A stretch of 64,000 nucleotides of DNA from Proteles cristata cristata (GCA_017311185.1 JAESUZ010001294.1:2046001-2110000); one strand, 5' to 3'; shown: positions 10,054 through 20,108, counted from the first letter of the stretch. The notes: generated from the sequence alone by a model not told the origin. Translations and numbers: made by a program.

Positions 10054-10281
10054 TTTGTTTATTTATTTAAATGTTTTATTTATTTCTGAGAGAGAGAGAG
10101 AGAGACAGCATGAGCAGGGGAGGGTCAGAGAGAGAGGGAGACCTAGAATCTAAAGCAGGCTCCAGGCTCTGAGCGAGCTGTTAGCACAGAGCCTGACACA
10201 GGGCTCGAGCCCATGAACCATGAGATCATGACCTGAGCTGACATCGGGCACTTAACTGACTGGGCCACCCATGTACCCCGT
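10054..10281 (-). mobile_element. Felid CAN-SINE inserted in a MER5 remnant
   Basis: Antisense SINE with T-rich tail, GA run, GCATGAGCAGGGGAGGGTC, GGCTCCAGGCTCTGAGC and a diverged head complement (GCCACCCATGTACCCC). An imperfect TSD (GAAATTTTTATTTA at 10040-10053, GAAATCTTTATTTA at 10282-10295) flanks it. The body carries a GCGA insertion. Confidence 0.9.
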
Positions 10282-10295
10282 GAAATCTTTATTTA

Positions 10296-10335
10296 AACTA
10301 GTTCCTGGCCCCTGATGGTGATGCAGATGGTCCTT
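10296..10335 (+). mobile_element. MER5-like hAT remnant, right part
   Basis: GTTCCTGGCCCCTGATGGTG then ATGCAGATGGTCC continues the MER5 consensus (AGTTCCCAGGTGATGCTGATGCTGCTGGTCC) interrupted at 10039. This shows the SINE landed in a pre-existing element. Confidence 0.6.
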
Positions 10336-10443
10336 CCTTGGTCCTTCTCCAGCCCAGCAGCAGGAGGCCTCAGGAGCAGAGCGGCATCACAATGGTGGGG
10401 TGCCCCAGGGTCCTTGCACAGGCTGCTTCAGAATAAAACATCA

Positions 10444-10665
10444 CTGGGGCACCTGGGGGGCTCAGTCAGTTAAGCGGCCAACTTCAGCTCAGGTCACGAT
10501 CTCATGGTTCATGGGCTCATGCCCGCGTTGGGCTCTGTGCTGACAGCTCTGAGCCTGGAGCCTGCTTCGGATTCTGTGTCTCCCTCTCTCTCTGACCTTC
10601 CCCAGCTCACGCTGTCTCTCACTCTTTCAGAAATAAATAAAACATTAACAAAATTAAGAAAAGAA
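10444..10665 (+). mobile_element. Felid CAN-SINE, with perfect TSD
   Basis: Sense SINE with the head GGGGCACCTGGGGGGCTCAG, body TGCTGACAGCTCTGAGCCTG and an A-rich tail. A perfect 14-bp TSD, AGAATAAAACATCA, lies at 10430-10443 and 10666-10679. Confidence 0.95.
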
Positions 10666-10679
10666 AGAATAAAACATCA

Positions 10680-11009
10680 TCCATGGCAGGAATCCCCAGC
10701 TCCCACTGCCCTCCCCTCCTCAAGTCTCGGACACACTTAAAAAACCAGTCTGATTTGTTCCTTCATTCCGTGGCTCTGATGATGAAAGGCTAACCCCTAA
10801 AGCGGCCCACGGGGCCTGGCCCTACCCGTGGCCTCTTCTCGAGCCCCCTTCGGTGGCTGTGGGGCTGTCTTCTGCAAGACTCCCCGCTGCCCAGCTCCCC
10901 ACCTGCCTGAGCTAAAACTCCCGCTCGCCTTTCCTGACCCCAGAGGAGTAGGGGTCCCCAGTTTCTCCTGCTCATGAGTCCCGAAGCCCCAGGGAAGAAC
11001 CCCAGCTCC
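10680..11009. other. Unassigned GC-rich sequence
   Basis: No gene or repeat recognised. Confidence 0.4.
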
Positions 11010-11135
11010 CCTGCAGACTGTGTGCTTCAGGAGGGTGGGGCCCGTGTGGCTGGTGCCCGCCGTTCTTATCTGGCACCCTGTCTGCCCAAGGCCTGCCATG
11101 TAATAAGGGCTCGATAAATATTTACAGAATGAATA
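11010..11135 (+). repeat. L2 3' end
   Basis: GACTGTGTGCTTCAGGAGGG leads to a decayed GCACCCTGTCTGCCC and the terminal AATAAGGGCTCGATAAATAT then TACAGAATGAATAA. This is the L2 3' end, which ends in a GAAT-type short repeat. Confidence 0.65.
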
Positions 11136-11262
11136 AGTGACACAGCACAAACACACACGCCTTCAGTCTCGAAGATTCTCACCTTGCGTAGGGTTTCCAG
11201 CCTGAACGAGCAGGCACAGTGCATGATGGAGGATGATCAGAAAGAACAGAAATGCCAGCCAC

Positions 11263-11320
11263 GCCCGCACGTGTGTACACATGTGTGCGCACGTGTGTGG
11301 GTGTGTGCACATGTGGTGTA
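11263..11320. repeat. GT-rich alternating tract
   Basis: CACGTGTGTACACATGTGTG continues as GCGCACGTGTGTGGG and GTGTGCACATG. Short Z-DNA-prone tract containing several CACGTG and CACATG steps. Confidence 0.75.
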
Positions 11321-11536
11321 AGGTAGCTAGAATCTACCTTTGGGCTGAGCTCAGAGATGGCGTGACCCATGGCCTTTTTCCAAGCATCATGCAATGTTCC
11401 CTATAATCTGGCTTTTCTCCTTGGAACAGGGCCCTCCTCGGGGGGTGGGGGGTGGGTGGCAGAGCTAGGGCCAGACTGCCGGTGGGAAAGGGGACAGGGG
11501 ACATCTCCTTTTCCGTTTGACCACTGCGGCTTGGGA

Positions 11537-11645
11537 GTAGTAGAAAGAACACGGCTCTGGAGTGGGCTTGGGGTTCAAGTCCACTCTCTTGACAAAGGTT
11601 CTGCCTTTCCCTTGCCAAGTTTGTGAGCCTGGGCCAGTCCATCAC
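11537..11645 (+). repeat. MIR SINE fragment
   Basis: Sense MIR tRNA-like part: ACACGGCTCTGGAGTGGG, GGGTTCAAGTCCACTCTC and TTGTGAGCCTGGGCCAG correspond to the GCTCTGGAGCCAGACTGCC...GGGTTCAAATCC...TGTGTGACCTTGGGCAAG order. Confidence 0.7.
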
Positions 11646-11772
11646 TGTCCCCTTTGGCCCAGCGGGATCCCACCCATGACCCAGCCAATTGGGGAGTGGG
11701 GGTGCTGACAGGCAGGGCCAGCCGCTGATGCCATGGGGCTTTGCTCTCACCTCTTTAAAGGGAATCTTTCTT

Positions 11773-11991
11773 TTTTTTTTTTTTAGCGTTTTTTATTTAT
11801 TTTTGAGAGTCAGAGAGAGACAGCATAAGCAGGGGAGGGTCAGAGAGAGAGGGAGACACAGAATCTGAAGACAGGCTCCAGGCTCTAAGCTGTTAGCACA
11901 GAGCCCAGTGTGGGACTCGAACCCACGAACCGTGAGATCAGGACCTGAGCGGAAGTCAGACGCTCAACCGACTGAACCACCCAGGCGCCCC
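11773..11991 (-). mobile_element. Felid CAN-SINE, with TSD
   Basis: Antisense SINE with a T-rich tail, GCATAAGCAGGGGAGGGTC and the head complement GAACCACCCAGGCGCCCC. A 16-bp TSD with one mismatch flanks it: AAAGGGAATCTTTCTT at 11757-11772 and AAAGGGGATCTTTCTT at 11992-12007. Confidence 0.95.
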
Positions 11992-12039
11992 AAAGGGGAT
12001 CTTTCTTCACACATCTGTCTCCTTCTCTTTACCCTCCAG

Positions 12040-12150
12040 CACTGTCCGGCACAAGGCAAGGTATACAATGAGTGCTTAATAAAACCTTGTTGGCTTGATT
12101 TAGCACCTAGCCTGGAGCCTGGCACCTGGTAGGCGCTCAGTAGCTCCCTT
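12040..12150 (+). repeat. L2/MIR 3'-end fragments
   Basis: ACAATGAGTGCTTAATAAAA and, further on, GCCTGGCACCTGGTAGGCGC followed by TCAGTAG both match the shared L2/MIR terminal phrase, so two partial ends appear to lie back to back. Confidence 0.5.
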
Positions 12151-12169
12151 GCCATCCTTGAAACAGTGC

Positions 12170-12440
12170 TGGCCCGAGACGCCGGGCCTAACATCGCAGC
12201 CCAGGTACGTGCGAGTGTGTGCGCGCATGCGCGGGTGCCTGCGTCCCGTCGCCCTGACCTTGAGCAAACACATACCCTTTTTCTGGGGCTCGGACTCTTC
12301 TCGGGTCAGACGAGGGGGCCGAGCCCATGCTGCTTCCATGTTCAGTTCTGCCTTGTTTTCAACAAATCTGCCCACCGGCTGGGGCGCCCCGGGAGACCGG
12401 TGTAGACGGAAGGCCGGCCGCCAGCACCAATCCGGCTGGA
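12170..12440. promoter_or_regulatory. Local CpG-rich spot with NRF1-type palindrome
   Basis: CpG density rises here relative to the flanks. At 12222-12233 lies CGCGCATGCGCG, a perfect match to the NRF1 consensus YGCGCAYGCGCR and a 12-bp palindrome, inside the alternating tract 12215-12233. It could mark a promoter of an unannotated transcript, but no initiator, exon or splice evidence is visible, and too few CpGs are present to call an island with confidence. Confidence 0.35.
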
Positions 12441-12479
12441 TTCCTGGCCATTAGGAAGGGGAGCTGTGTGCCTTTCTTA

Positions 12480-12730
12480 CCTGCTGATAATAGAAAGCTG
12501 CTCCTTCAGTTGAGCTGTTCTTTCTTTTTGCCCTAAGCTATGAGGAGTAGATTGGATGAAAATTATCAAGCCTCCTCGTCTAGAATAAATATTCTTGAAA
12601 TGGAGCAAGTTATAAATAAGCAAGCAGCAATATCCTGTGTTATGAATATATAATTTCCATCTTTAATAGCTGACTAGGCCCCAGGGACTGTCTGAAAATG
12701 GCCTGTCTGGTCCTGATATTTTATGGTTTT
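12480..12730. promoter_or_regulatory. AT-rich island, possible conserved non-coding element
   Basis: Repeat-free AT-rich block in GC-rich surroundings: CTGATAATAGAAAGC, GAAAATTATCAAGCC, AGAATAAATATTCTTG (partial inverted repeat AATAAATATT), ATGAATATATAATTTCC and CTTTAATAGC. A GATA-type core and several homeodomain cores occur. Function is inferred. Confidence 0.3.
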
Positions 12731-13304
12731 TTTTTCCCAAGGCCCCCAAACTTTGGTTTCTTAACCCCTGGAGAGTTAAGTCGCTGAGAGAAATAATGAG
12801 AGTTGAAAGTCACAGTGAGCCCGTGTACCAAGGGCAGAGACTTTATTTTCAAGAAAGTCCAACGAATGCAAAAGCTTACACAGAAGCTGAGTGAAGGCTG
12901 GGAGGGGCCACTGAGTTTGATTTCTCCCAACCCCTCATTTTTCGGAAGAGGGGTGGAGGCCCAGAGAGTCACACAGCCGCGAACTCTATCCCAGAAGCCC
13001 TAGACTGCAGGCCTGTCCAATTCACCAGGCTATGACTGGCTCTGCCTCCAAAGAGTCTACGTTCACAGGTGAAGGGAGGGCCTCGGAGGGCCCCCAATTC
13101 TGCAGTCAGGGTGACTGAAGAGGAGATTTTCCTCCAGTGGTCGCCCAAACCCCTAACAGCAAGGGCTGTGTTGACTCAGAGGTCCACTGAGTATCGGGGG
13201 CCGACTTTTGTCACTTAGATCTTTTGGGCCAAGTCTGCAAGCCCAACACCCACAGATTAGTGTACAGAAGTATCACTCCTGCCTGACATGTAGCCTGGGG
13301 TTGT

Positions 13305-13482
13305 GAAAAGACAACAGGGCTGTGTGGTCTCCCTGATCCCAAAGGACCAGCGGCTCCTCCACTCCCTGGCTCTCTGCTCAACAAGCTGGTTGGACTCTCT
13401 TAGCCTTGGCTTCCTCATCTGTCAAATGGGCATGGAGATGGTTGCCAAGGACTAAATGAGATCATGTGTGGAAAGTGACCAG
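13305..13482 (+). repeat. MIR SINE
   Basis: Long sense MIR: GACAACAGGGCTGTGTGGTC, then GGCTTCCTCATCTGTCAAAT, GGGCATGGAGATGG and ACTAAATGAGATCATG (matching AATGAGATAATACATG). Well-preserved core. Confidence 0.75.
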
Positions 13483-13486
13483 GATG

Positions 13487-13560
13487 TGTCTCCCTCTGTC
13501 TCTCTCTGCCCCTCCCCCGCTCACGCTCTTTCTCTCTCAAAGATAAAGAAACATTTAAAA
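13487..13560 (+). mobile_element. 5'-truncated CAN-SINE fragment
   Basis: Only the CT-rich 3' half remains: TGTCTCCCTCTGTCTCTCTC, GCCCCTCCCCCGCTCACGCTC and AAAGATAAAGAAACATTTAAA. No head or B-box. Confidence 0.8.
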
Positions 13561-13799
13561 ACATTTTAAAGATAAGCAAAAGACAGTTCGAGGAGACGAT
13601 TGCCCAGAGGAAGTTGGCCATGCACAGCGGGACTGCCACCAACCTAAGGCAAAACCCCTTTTTCGTGGCTCTCTGCTCCCTTCTTGCCAGATGACCTGCT
13701 TTTCCCAGGAGCCGAGTAAAACTAGAGAGCGAATGCATTCTGCAGCAAGGCCCCCAGTGGTGGGGACAGGGGCGGCGGGGGGAGAGATTACGGCCCGTG

Positions 13800-13985
13800 C
13801 AGGGTGCGTGTTAAAATGTAAATGTCCTCTCCTGTGGGTCTTGAGGTACGCTCCTAATTATGAGCCAGCGTCTGAGGTTCTGATTTTGATGGCATTCGCT
13901 TTAATGGCTTTATTTTTTTTTAAAGCTGTTTAATTACTAATCAGTGGTGCCTTGCAAGCTAATGTGAGATGTGCACTTTGCATCT
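13800..13985. promoter_or_regulatory. Homeodomain-core island, possible conserved non-coding element
   Basis: TAATTA occurs at 13855-13860 and 13931-13936, the second within TAATTACTAATC (13931-13942). GTTAAAATGTAAATG, GCTTTAATGGC and AAGCTAATGTG add further cores. No repeat is recognised. Dense homeodomain-type cores in repeat-free DNA suggest an enhancer-type element; conservation was not tested. Confidence 0.35.
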
Positions 13986-14254
13986 GAGGACAAGGGCCTT
14001 CCTCAGGGGGGCAGTGGAGACGTCGGCCAGGAGCCGTTCTCGGGGCCAGCTGGTCTCTGCCCCATTTGGGGAGGGTCTCCCATTCCCGGTCCCCACATCT
14101 CTCTGTTCTTTGACGCTTCCCTCTGAAATCACAGAATCTCAACATCTCTAGGAGGAACCCCAGCAGTGTGCTAGCCGGGTTCCTCCCCATGCCCCTCACC
14201 AAAGGGGAAACTGAGGCCCCAAGCACTGCCCTGGGCTGCAACGACCAGACTTTG

Positions 14255-14450
14255 TGGGGCCCCTTTCCAACTTGCTAATTGATTTCTAGCGCATACGCTC
14301 ATTTGCATTCCCGATTTCAACAGTCAAAAACTTTCCAATGCTAAAACCTCATTTTCTGAAGCTAATTTTGGTGTCATTTTCATTAATAGCTTGGCAACAG
14401 TCACGCAGTGGAAATTTCTTCCAGGTCAGAGCAAGAGCCTTGGCCAGGGA
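14255..14450. promoter_or_regulatory. Octamer-containing AT-rich island
   Basis: A perfect octamer ATTTGCAT lies at 14301-14308 (ATGCAAAT on the minus strand). Nearby are TGCTAATTGATTTC, GAAGCTAATTTTGG and TTTTCATTAATAGC. Repeat-free. A POU/homeodomain type regulatory role is inferred from motifs only. Confidence 0.3.
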
Positions 14451-14464
14451 CTCAGGGTAACTGT

Positions 14465-14550
14465 TAGTGCCCGCTGTGTCTCTGGACAAGCTGAGTCACC
14501 TCTGGTCTGCAGTTTCCCTCCACAATCAAATGAGGGGGACTGAGTTTTCT
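14465..14550 (+). repeat. MIR SINE fragment
   Basis: CTGTGTCTCTGGACAAGC followed by GCAGTTTCCCTCCACAATC matches the sense MIR core with decay. Confidence 0.55.
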
Positions 14551-16480
14551 TGGTGTTTTTCCCGACGCTAGTCTAGAAACTGCTCTGTAAGCCAGAGCCT
14601 GCCACAAGACGTAAATATTTGTTATGCAGAGCAAACAATTTTTTTTGAAAGGTTACATGGTCTGCTAAGTTGGGGCCATGCTGCATGCAAGGTAATCAAA
14701 TTGTTGCTTTTGTTTCCTTCTGTGTTTGCCAACACCTATGCCATGTGCGTTTCCCATTCTAACCCAGCACCTGGTGGCTTTCTAAGGGGTTCCCTTTCCA
14801 GGGCAGATGTGTCAGCATCTTTGGGGCACACGGACTCCCGGGAACATCTTCTGCCCTCGCTCTGCGGGGCTTCTGGGACTCTAGGAGACAAGGAATAAAG
14901 GACACTCTCTAGACAGCCCCTTAGCCTTCAGACTCGGACCCCTCATTTCCCCCAAATGTCACCATGCTCTGATTCAGGGACACCCTCAGGCTCTGCACCC
15001 AGTGTCCATTGAGGGCCATGATTTCACCACTCTTGGCCAGGAGACGTGTATGGGCTGCACCAAAGCTCTCCTTGCCCTGCCTCACTGCCCCGGACAACTT
15101 TCAGCCCCCCTCGGCCCAACGGGAGCCCATCCTTCTCCCCAGCCCTGCCCCCCCATGCAGGAGCCTTGTTTAGAGGTACAGCGTCAGTGCCCTGTTTGAG
15201 CCCAGGCTTGGAATCAGGGTCAGATTCAGGTTCTGTCTCTGCAGCCCCCTCGTTATATGGTTCTGGTTCAATGGCTGAACTTCCCTAAGACAGAACTGAG
15301 AAGCGCTCACGGTCCTGACCATGCATTTTGGGGGGTGCGAAATCAAAGGGCCCAACATTTTGCCTTTGCCTAGGTTCCCTAGAAAGCAAAGCCCGAGGCA
15401 AAGGCTTGCGTGCTACTACTGTCTGAAGGGGTGCGATTCCAGGGACGCAAGAGTGAGGGAAATGATAAGCAAAGCTGGGAAGAGCGGAGAACAAGGGAGC
15501 GCCAGAAGACAAGACGATGGTGGCCAGCCACCGCCGTCAAACGTGACTGATGCCTTGATCTCACAGACACTGCTCTCAAAAGGCTGCGTGGTGTCTACAC
15601 CATAGGATTCCCCATCTAGGGAGAGGAAGGATGAAGAATATACCAGAAGCTCCTGTACCCATTGCTCAAAGGAGTTCCCCAAGGTCTATTTGTCCCTCCT
15701 GCTTCCTCATGCACAGGTATGGTTGCCGCGGGCGTCTTGTATTTCAGGCTTCGACAGAAGAGCCCCCATGGAGAGAATATGTGTGCGCGGGGCAGAGACA
15801 TGGCATAGAAGGCTCTGGGCTCGTGCCCGCATTAACTTATCAGAATCACAGGCATGGAATGTGGCAGGAACAAGTGTCGCAAAGCCCGGAGACAGGAGAG
15901 GTCAAGAGGAACGGAAGTAGTGCGTAAGAAGCGTCTGTCTGTCTGTGCACCCACTCCTGTGCCGCCACATTTGCCCTGGCCTCCCACTGGGTCCTGCCCC
16001 CGTACCAGCATCTGGGGTCTCCGCCTCCTCTGAAAACAGAATGTTCCCAGCTGTGCTCCAGGAGGAGGGCACCGCTCGTCACGAGTCCCCTTCCGATCCC
16101 TGGGGAAACTGAAGGCAAAAGGCTTGGCGAAGCAAGCCTTGGGGAAACCGGCACTAGCTGGTCCCGAGGCCCCAGGGGGGACACCTGTCACGTCGAAGCC
16201 CCGCTGCTCTACCTCCGCTTCCCTCGTCCTCAACCAGCAACTTGGCCGATCTGAGTTCTTTACCGGGTGGGGTGATCCAGGCCACCCTCCCCGAAAGGAT
16301 CGGCACCCTTAGTTTGCCATGTCTTTCTTGAGTTGTTATTGCTGTAACTGCTCACTTACAGATCATTTCATCGGACGAGGGAGCACCAAGACACCCCCAG
16401 AGGAGCCCCGTCTTCAAAGGCGGTAGCTCCTCACAGTAATCAGGGTGACTTTCCCCTGCTGGGGTGGTGACCCCTGCCCT
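14551..16480. other. Unassigned non-coding sequence
   Basis: About 1.9 kb with no recognised exon or repeat. Overlapping frames of 60-130 residues on both strands at 15285-16233 show no domain. An AT-rich patch at about 14610-14660 (AAATATTTGTTATGC) is notable only for composition. Confidence 0.4.
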
Positions 16481-16499
16481 TGCTTGCTAGTCTACTGAT

Positions 16500-17440
16500 A
16501 TGATGAACGTAAAGAGACAGGGGTGGGGAGAGGGGGGCTCAAAGCTTGAAGTCCAGCGGGATCCTCACAGTGTCACCTCCAAGGAGTATGAGCCCCACGA
16601 TGGAAGTGTCAGCTGCCTGGGGACCAGGACCCTAGGCTCACAGATCCTAAGTCTTTGTGGGAGAGGGTGCATAACTTCTGCCTGGCAGTCACTGCGAACG
16701 ATGGTAATGGCAATGAGCCCTTGACAACAAGCACCGTTTATTGTTCTCTTTTTTGGTGAGGCCCTTAGGCCACTTTCTAAAGGACAATAGTCCAAGCCCA
16801 CAGAGGATGGTCTGCAAGCTGGCACCTCAGTGCCACCTTTAACAGGTCATTTCACCCATGTAACATGTTGGTCCTGCTTCTGGGCAATGGGTACACAATA
16901 GACCAAGGGATCCCATGGCCATGGGCGTAGAGGATCCCTTCCCCATGAAGTGCATCGAGAGTAATCAGTGCAATGGTCTGGATCACCTGTTTGTGTAGTT
17001 TACTCGTCCTTCTGGACATGGTTGGCCTTGGTCCTGAATGTTCTATCTTCATCATAAGTAAACTGTGCAGCCGTAGGCCTTGGCACATCTGATAACACAC
17101 ATGATAGGCGAGCCTGGTCCCTTTAGTGACTCAGTGTCCCGTGCCACTTCCAGGAGGTGCCCAGAGCAAGAATTCCCTGCTGTGAGATGGATGGGCTTGC
17201 TCCAGAACCTCGAGGGTGCATCCTACAACTTTCCAATGTGTGCCTGTTGCACACTTCACCCAGCCAGCATCCTTGCCTGCTGCAGAGATTAACTAGAAGA
17301 ACTCCTTCTGGGTCAAAGGAATCCAGTGGGGGGCAGTTCAAACCACACAGCCTGGATGTGCTCCAGAGCCCTCTCTTGATCTCAGAAAATCAGCTTGCTT
17401 TAATCACGTGCAACTTACAAGATCTGATAGGGTACTAACT
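16500..17440. other. Unassigned sequence, possibly an old retroelement remnant
   Basis: No family is identified with confidence. The intermediate GC content, uniform texture, and minus-strand open frame of 82 residues at 16852-17100 are unlike the flanking DNA. A decayed endogenous-retrovirus-like internal segment is one possibility, but no diagnostic motif is visible. Within it, GGGATCCCATGGCCATGG gives local palindromic steps. Confidence 0.25.
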
Positions 17441-17449
17441 TTGATTTTT

Positions 17450-17735
17450 ATTAATTTTTTAATTAACTGTTTGAATAAATAAACATTAAAATAGTTCCAA
17501 AATTAAACTATAAAAAAGGCATAAAAGGTATGTGGTAAACAACCTCCCCCCTACCCCTGATTTTCTTCCTATCAGAAACCAACTTTGTTTAGCTATTTGT
17601 GTGTTACTCTAGAGATTTCTTACTCTTATAGAAGGAAATACATGCGTGCATGCATGTGTGTATTTTCCCACCTCCCACCATTTTCTAAACCAACTGGTAG
17701 TTCATAACTCCATCACTCACTGTAAGTGAAATCCA
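17450..17735 (-). mobile_element. Ancient L1 3' remnant, part 1
   Basis: T- and A-rich sequence and blocks such as TTCTTCCTATCAGAAACCAAC and TACTCTAGAGATTTC match the antisense L1 3'-region pattern. A GTGCATGCATGTGTG step lies near 17645. The element continues after a SINE. Confidence 0.55.
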
Positions 17736-17930
17736 GGGGCACCTGGGTGGCTCAGTCAGGTAAGCATTGGACTCTTCCTTTCAGCTCAGGTCATAATCTC
17801 AGCTGGTGAGTTCGAGTAGCACATTGGGCTCTGCACTGCCGGTGCAGAGCCTGCTTGGGATTCTCTCTCTCTCCCTCTCTCCATACCCCACCCTCTCAAA
17901 ATAAACAAATGAAAATTTTAAAAAACCCAA
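17736..17930 (+). mobile_element. CAN-SINE, diverged subfamily, inside an L1 remnant
   Basis: GGGGCACCTGGGTGGCTCAG head, GTGAGTTCGAGTAGCACATTG (damaged B-box), GCAGAGCCTGCTTGGGATTC, CT tract and A-rich tail. Like the copy at 9007 it lacks the GACAGCTCAGAGCC segment and is older than the main felid copies. It interrupts the L1 remnant. Confidence 0.88.
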
Positions 17931-18370
17931 TATAATCCAGCCATTTTCAGATATCAACACACAAAGGGGTTCCTCATTATAGTCCACAACTTCCTGGGAG
18001 GCCATTTCACGGATGTGCCATAATCTATGTAACTGTCATCCTACAGATGGTCTTTCCATTGTTTCCAATAATTTGAGATCACAGAGAATATCGCTATGAC
18101 TAACCCACTACACACAGAAGTACAGCTTCCCAGGAGGCGTGTGCTTGTCATTTCAAAAGATATTTTCAGATGTCTCCACTTGAAGTGTGTAGCGATCCAC
18201 ATCCCCACGGATGATGTAGAAGCATACTCACCTTTCCATATCACCTCTCCGAGTGTGTTTTAATTTCTGCCAATCTGATCAGCAAAACGTGCTATTTTAG
18301 TGTACTTTAATTTGCTTGTTGGTTATTTTATGAAACTTGGGTGTGTTATGCCTTGTGTCACCAGTCAGAT
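17931..18370 (-). mobile_element. Ancient L1 3' remnant, part 2
   Basis: ATCCTACAGATGGTCTTTCC, TTGTTTCCAATAATTTGAG, GCCAATCTGATCAGC, AAACGTGCTATTTTAGTG and TTTAATTTGCTTGTTGG follow the antisense order of the L1 ORF2 C-terminal region (GCCATTCTAACTGG...TTTGATTTGCATTTCTC). Non-coding decay product. Confidence 0.65.
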
Positions 18371-18439
18371 TTAAAGGTACCTGGGCTCCTGCAGACTCCA
18401 TGTCGTAAGTCTTGATATCTAATCACAGAAATGAAGGCA

Positions 18440-18552
18440 GAGAGTGAGGACGAGGCCTAACCTGTTTGTGGCTCTCTTCCTAGTTCCAAGCACTGTGTCT
18501 GGTGCCTAGTAAATGCTCAATAAACATTTCTTGAATGAATGAATGAATGGCC
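18440..18552 (+). repeat. L2 3' end with GAAT tail
   Basis: GGCTCTCTTCCTAGTTCC leads into GCACTGTGTCTGGTGCCTAG, GTAAATGCTCAATAAACATT and a terminal (GAAT)n of about four units. The short tandem tail is characteristic of L2. Confidence 0.75.
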
Positions 18553-19194
18553 CAAACCTGATACTGGTCTCACTTGTAGAGTAATAAGTACTTTCCCCCC
18601 ATTTTCCCCTTGTTCCAGTGAGAGAGTGCTAGAAAAGTTAAGGAGAACCTAACCTGTAGGAATCCTGGCTGAAACACGGTGCCTCACCCAGGGACCCTAC
18701 TAAAAAGCCGTGGCCATGTTTCCATGTTTGCTGCATGGATTTCTCTCTGCCCTTTGCCTAATTGGATGAAGAGGTAGGCACTTGATGTAGAGCTATCTTA
18801 TTTCTACACTGGCCAACAACCTATGATCTATGAGAAACGGCTGGAGAAGATGGGCTGGCTCAGTCAGGCCTGGGGACTGGGACGCAGAATGCAGTAGACT
18901 TACTGCTGAAAGGTCAAGAGGAAGTATTTGAGCCAAGGCAGCCTTTGTGGGTCATGAAGATGCCACAAGCTGTGGGAAAGGACTGAGGAAGCTCCCAATG
19001 AGCAGGGGCAGCCAGACAGCAGAGAGGGAAGGCCACAGATTCCCCAGAAGTGAATTTCTTCATGGGTCCCAGGAAACAAAAGGTGAGAGCAGTGTCTCTG
19101 TTACCAGTTCCAGTCTCCTGGAAATGAATTTAGATTTCGGTCCTTAGATTTCCAAGTAACCCCTGAGTGATCTGAGAACAAGCGTTTCTCTGCT
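18553..19194. other. Unassigned non-coding sequence
   Basis: No exon or repeat recognised. Confidence 0.4.
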
Positions 19195-19320
19195 TGAGAC
19201 TGCCTGGATTGAGCATCTGCTTCTTGCCGTCAAAAGATCCCTGACTGAATCCCATTTTACAAAGGTGAAATCTGAGACTCTGAATGGTGGAGTTCAATTT
19301 CTCTGCCTGCCATGACTGCT
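19195..19320 (-). repeat. MIR SINE fragment
   Basis: CCCATTTTACAAAGGTGAAAT then CTGAGACTCTGAATGG resembles the antisense MIR core (CATTTTACAGATGAGGAAACTGAGGC). Confidence 0.5.
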
Positions 19321-19429
19321 GCCTCTCAAGGAAGTTGGAAGCTTATATCAATGCACACGGGAGGTAGTCAGTACATATTCGGCCATTACTTGATTGGTTG
19401 ACTGATTTCTCAGTGGCTTACTCTGAAGC

Positions 19430-20108
19430 AACAATAGATTTTGTAGTAGAATGTATTTTCCAAGATGGCGGCCATAGTAACTCTTGTCCCACATGCTCTC
19501 TGACAACGCAACTTTGACCTTGCCACTTCCCACTTCCTTCTCAAGACATGGGCTCTGATTCATGCTTCTGGAAAGAAATGGACTCTAATTCATGTTTCCG
19601 GAGTTTGGGCTGGACTTCGTGACTCCCTTGTAACCGATACACTGTGGCAGAAATGACACTGCATGACTTTTCGGGTTAGGTCATAAAAGGCCTTGAAGCT
19701 TTTCTTGGTCTCTTGGAACACTTGTTCTTAAGATGCTCGCCCTCTCAGAACCCAGCACCCCTGCTGCGAGAAGCCCTATCCACATGGAGAGCCCACATGG
19801 GGGTGCTTTGCTGATCAGCTAGGCTGAGCCCAGACTTTGGGATATCTGACCCAGGTACCAGACAGGTGAGTGAAGAATCTTCCAGCTGATTCCATTCCCC
19901 AGCAGCTCAGTCTACTCCCAACGTATTCAGGCGTTCCCCGCTGAAGTCCCAGACGTGTCCCAATAGACACAAGCCATCACTACTGTGCCCTTCCCAAACT
20001 CCTGACCTCCAGAATCTATAAGCTTAATTAATCAGGCTTTATTTTACCCCACTAAGTTTTGGGGTGACTTATTACTCAACAGGTAACTGCAATAGCTCAT
20101 TGGAACAG
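19430..20108 (+). mobile_element. MLT1-type LTR (ERVL-MaLR)
   Basis: The order TATTTTCCAAGATGGCGGCC, CTGGACTTCGTGACTCCC, CTGTGGCAGAAATGACACTG, a TCATAAAAGGCC promoter-like TATA area, CACATGGAGAGCCC, GACACAAGCCATCAC, CCTCCAGAATCTATAAGC, CACTAAGTTTTGGGGTGAC and CAATAGCTCATTGGAACA is that of MLT1-class LTRs. It carries a 30-bp tandem duplication (19549-19578 and 19579-19608). Solo LTR with no flanking internal sequence recognised. Confidence 0.85.
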
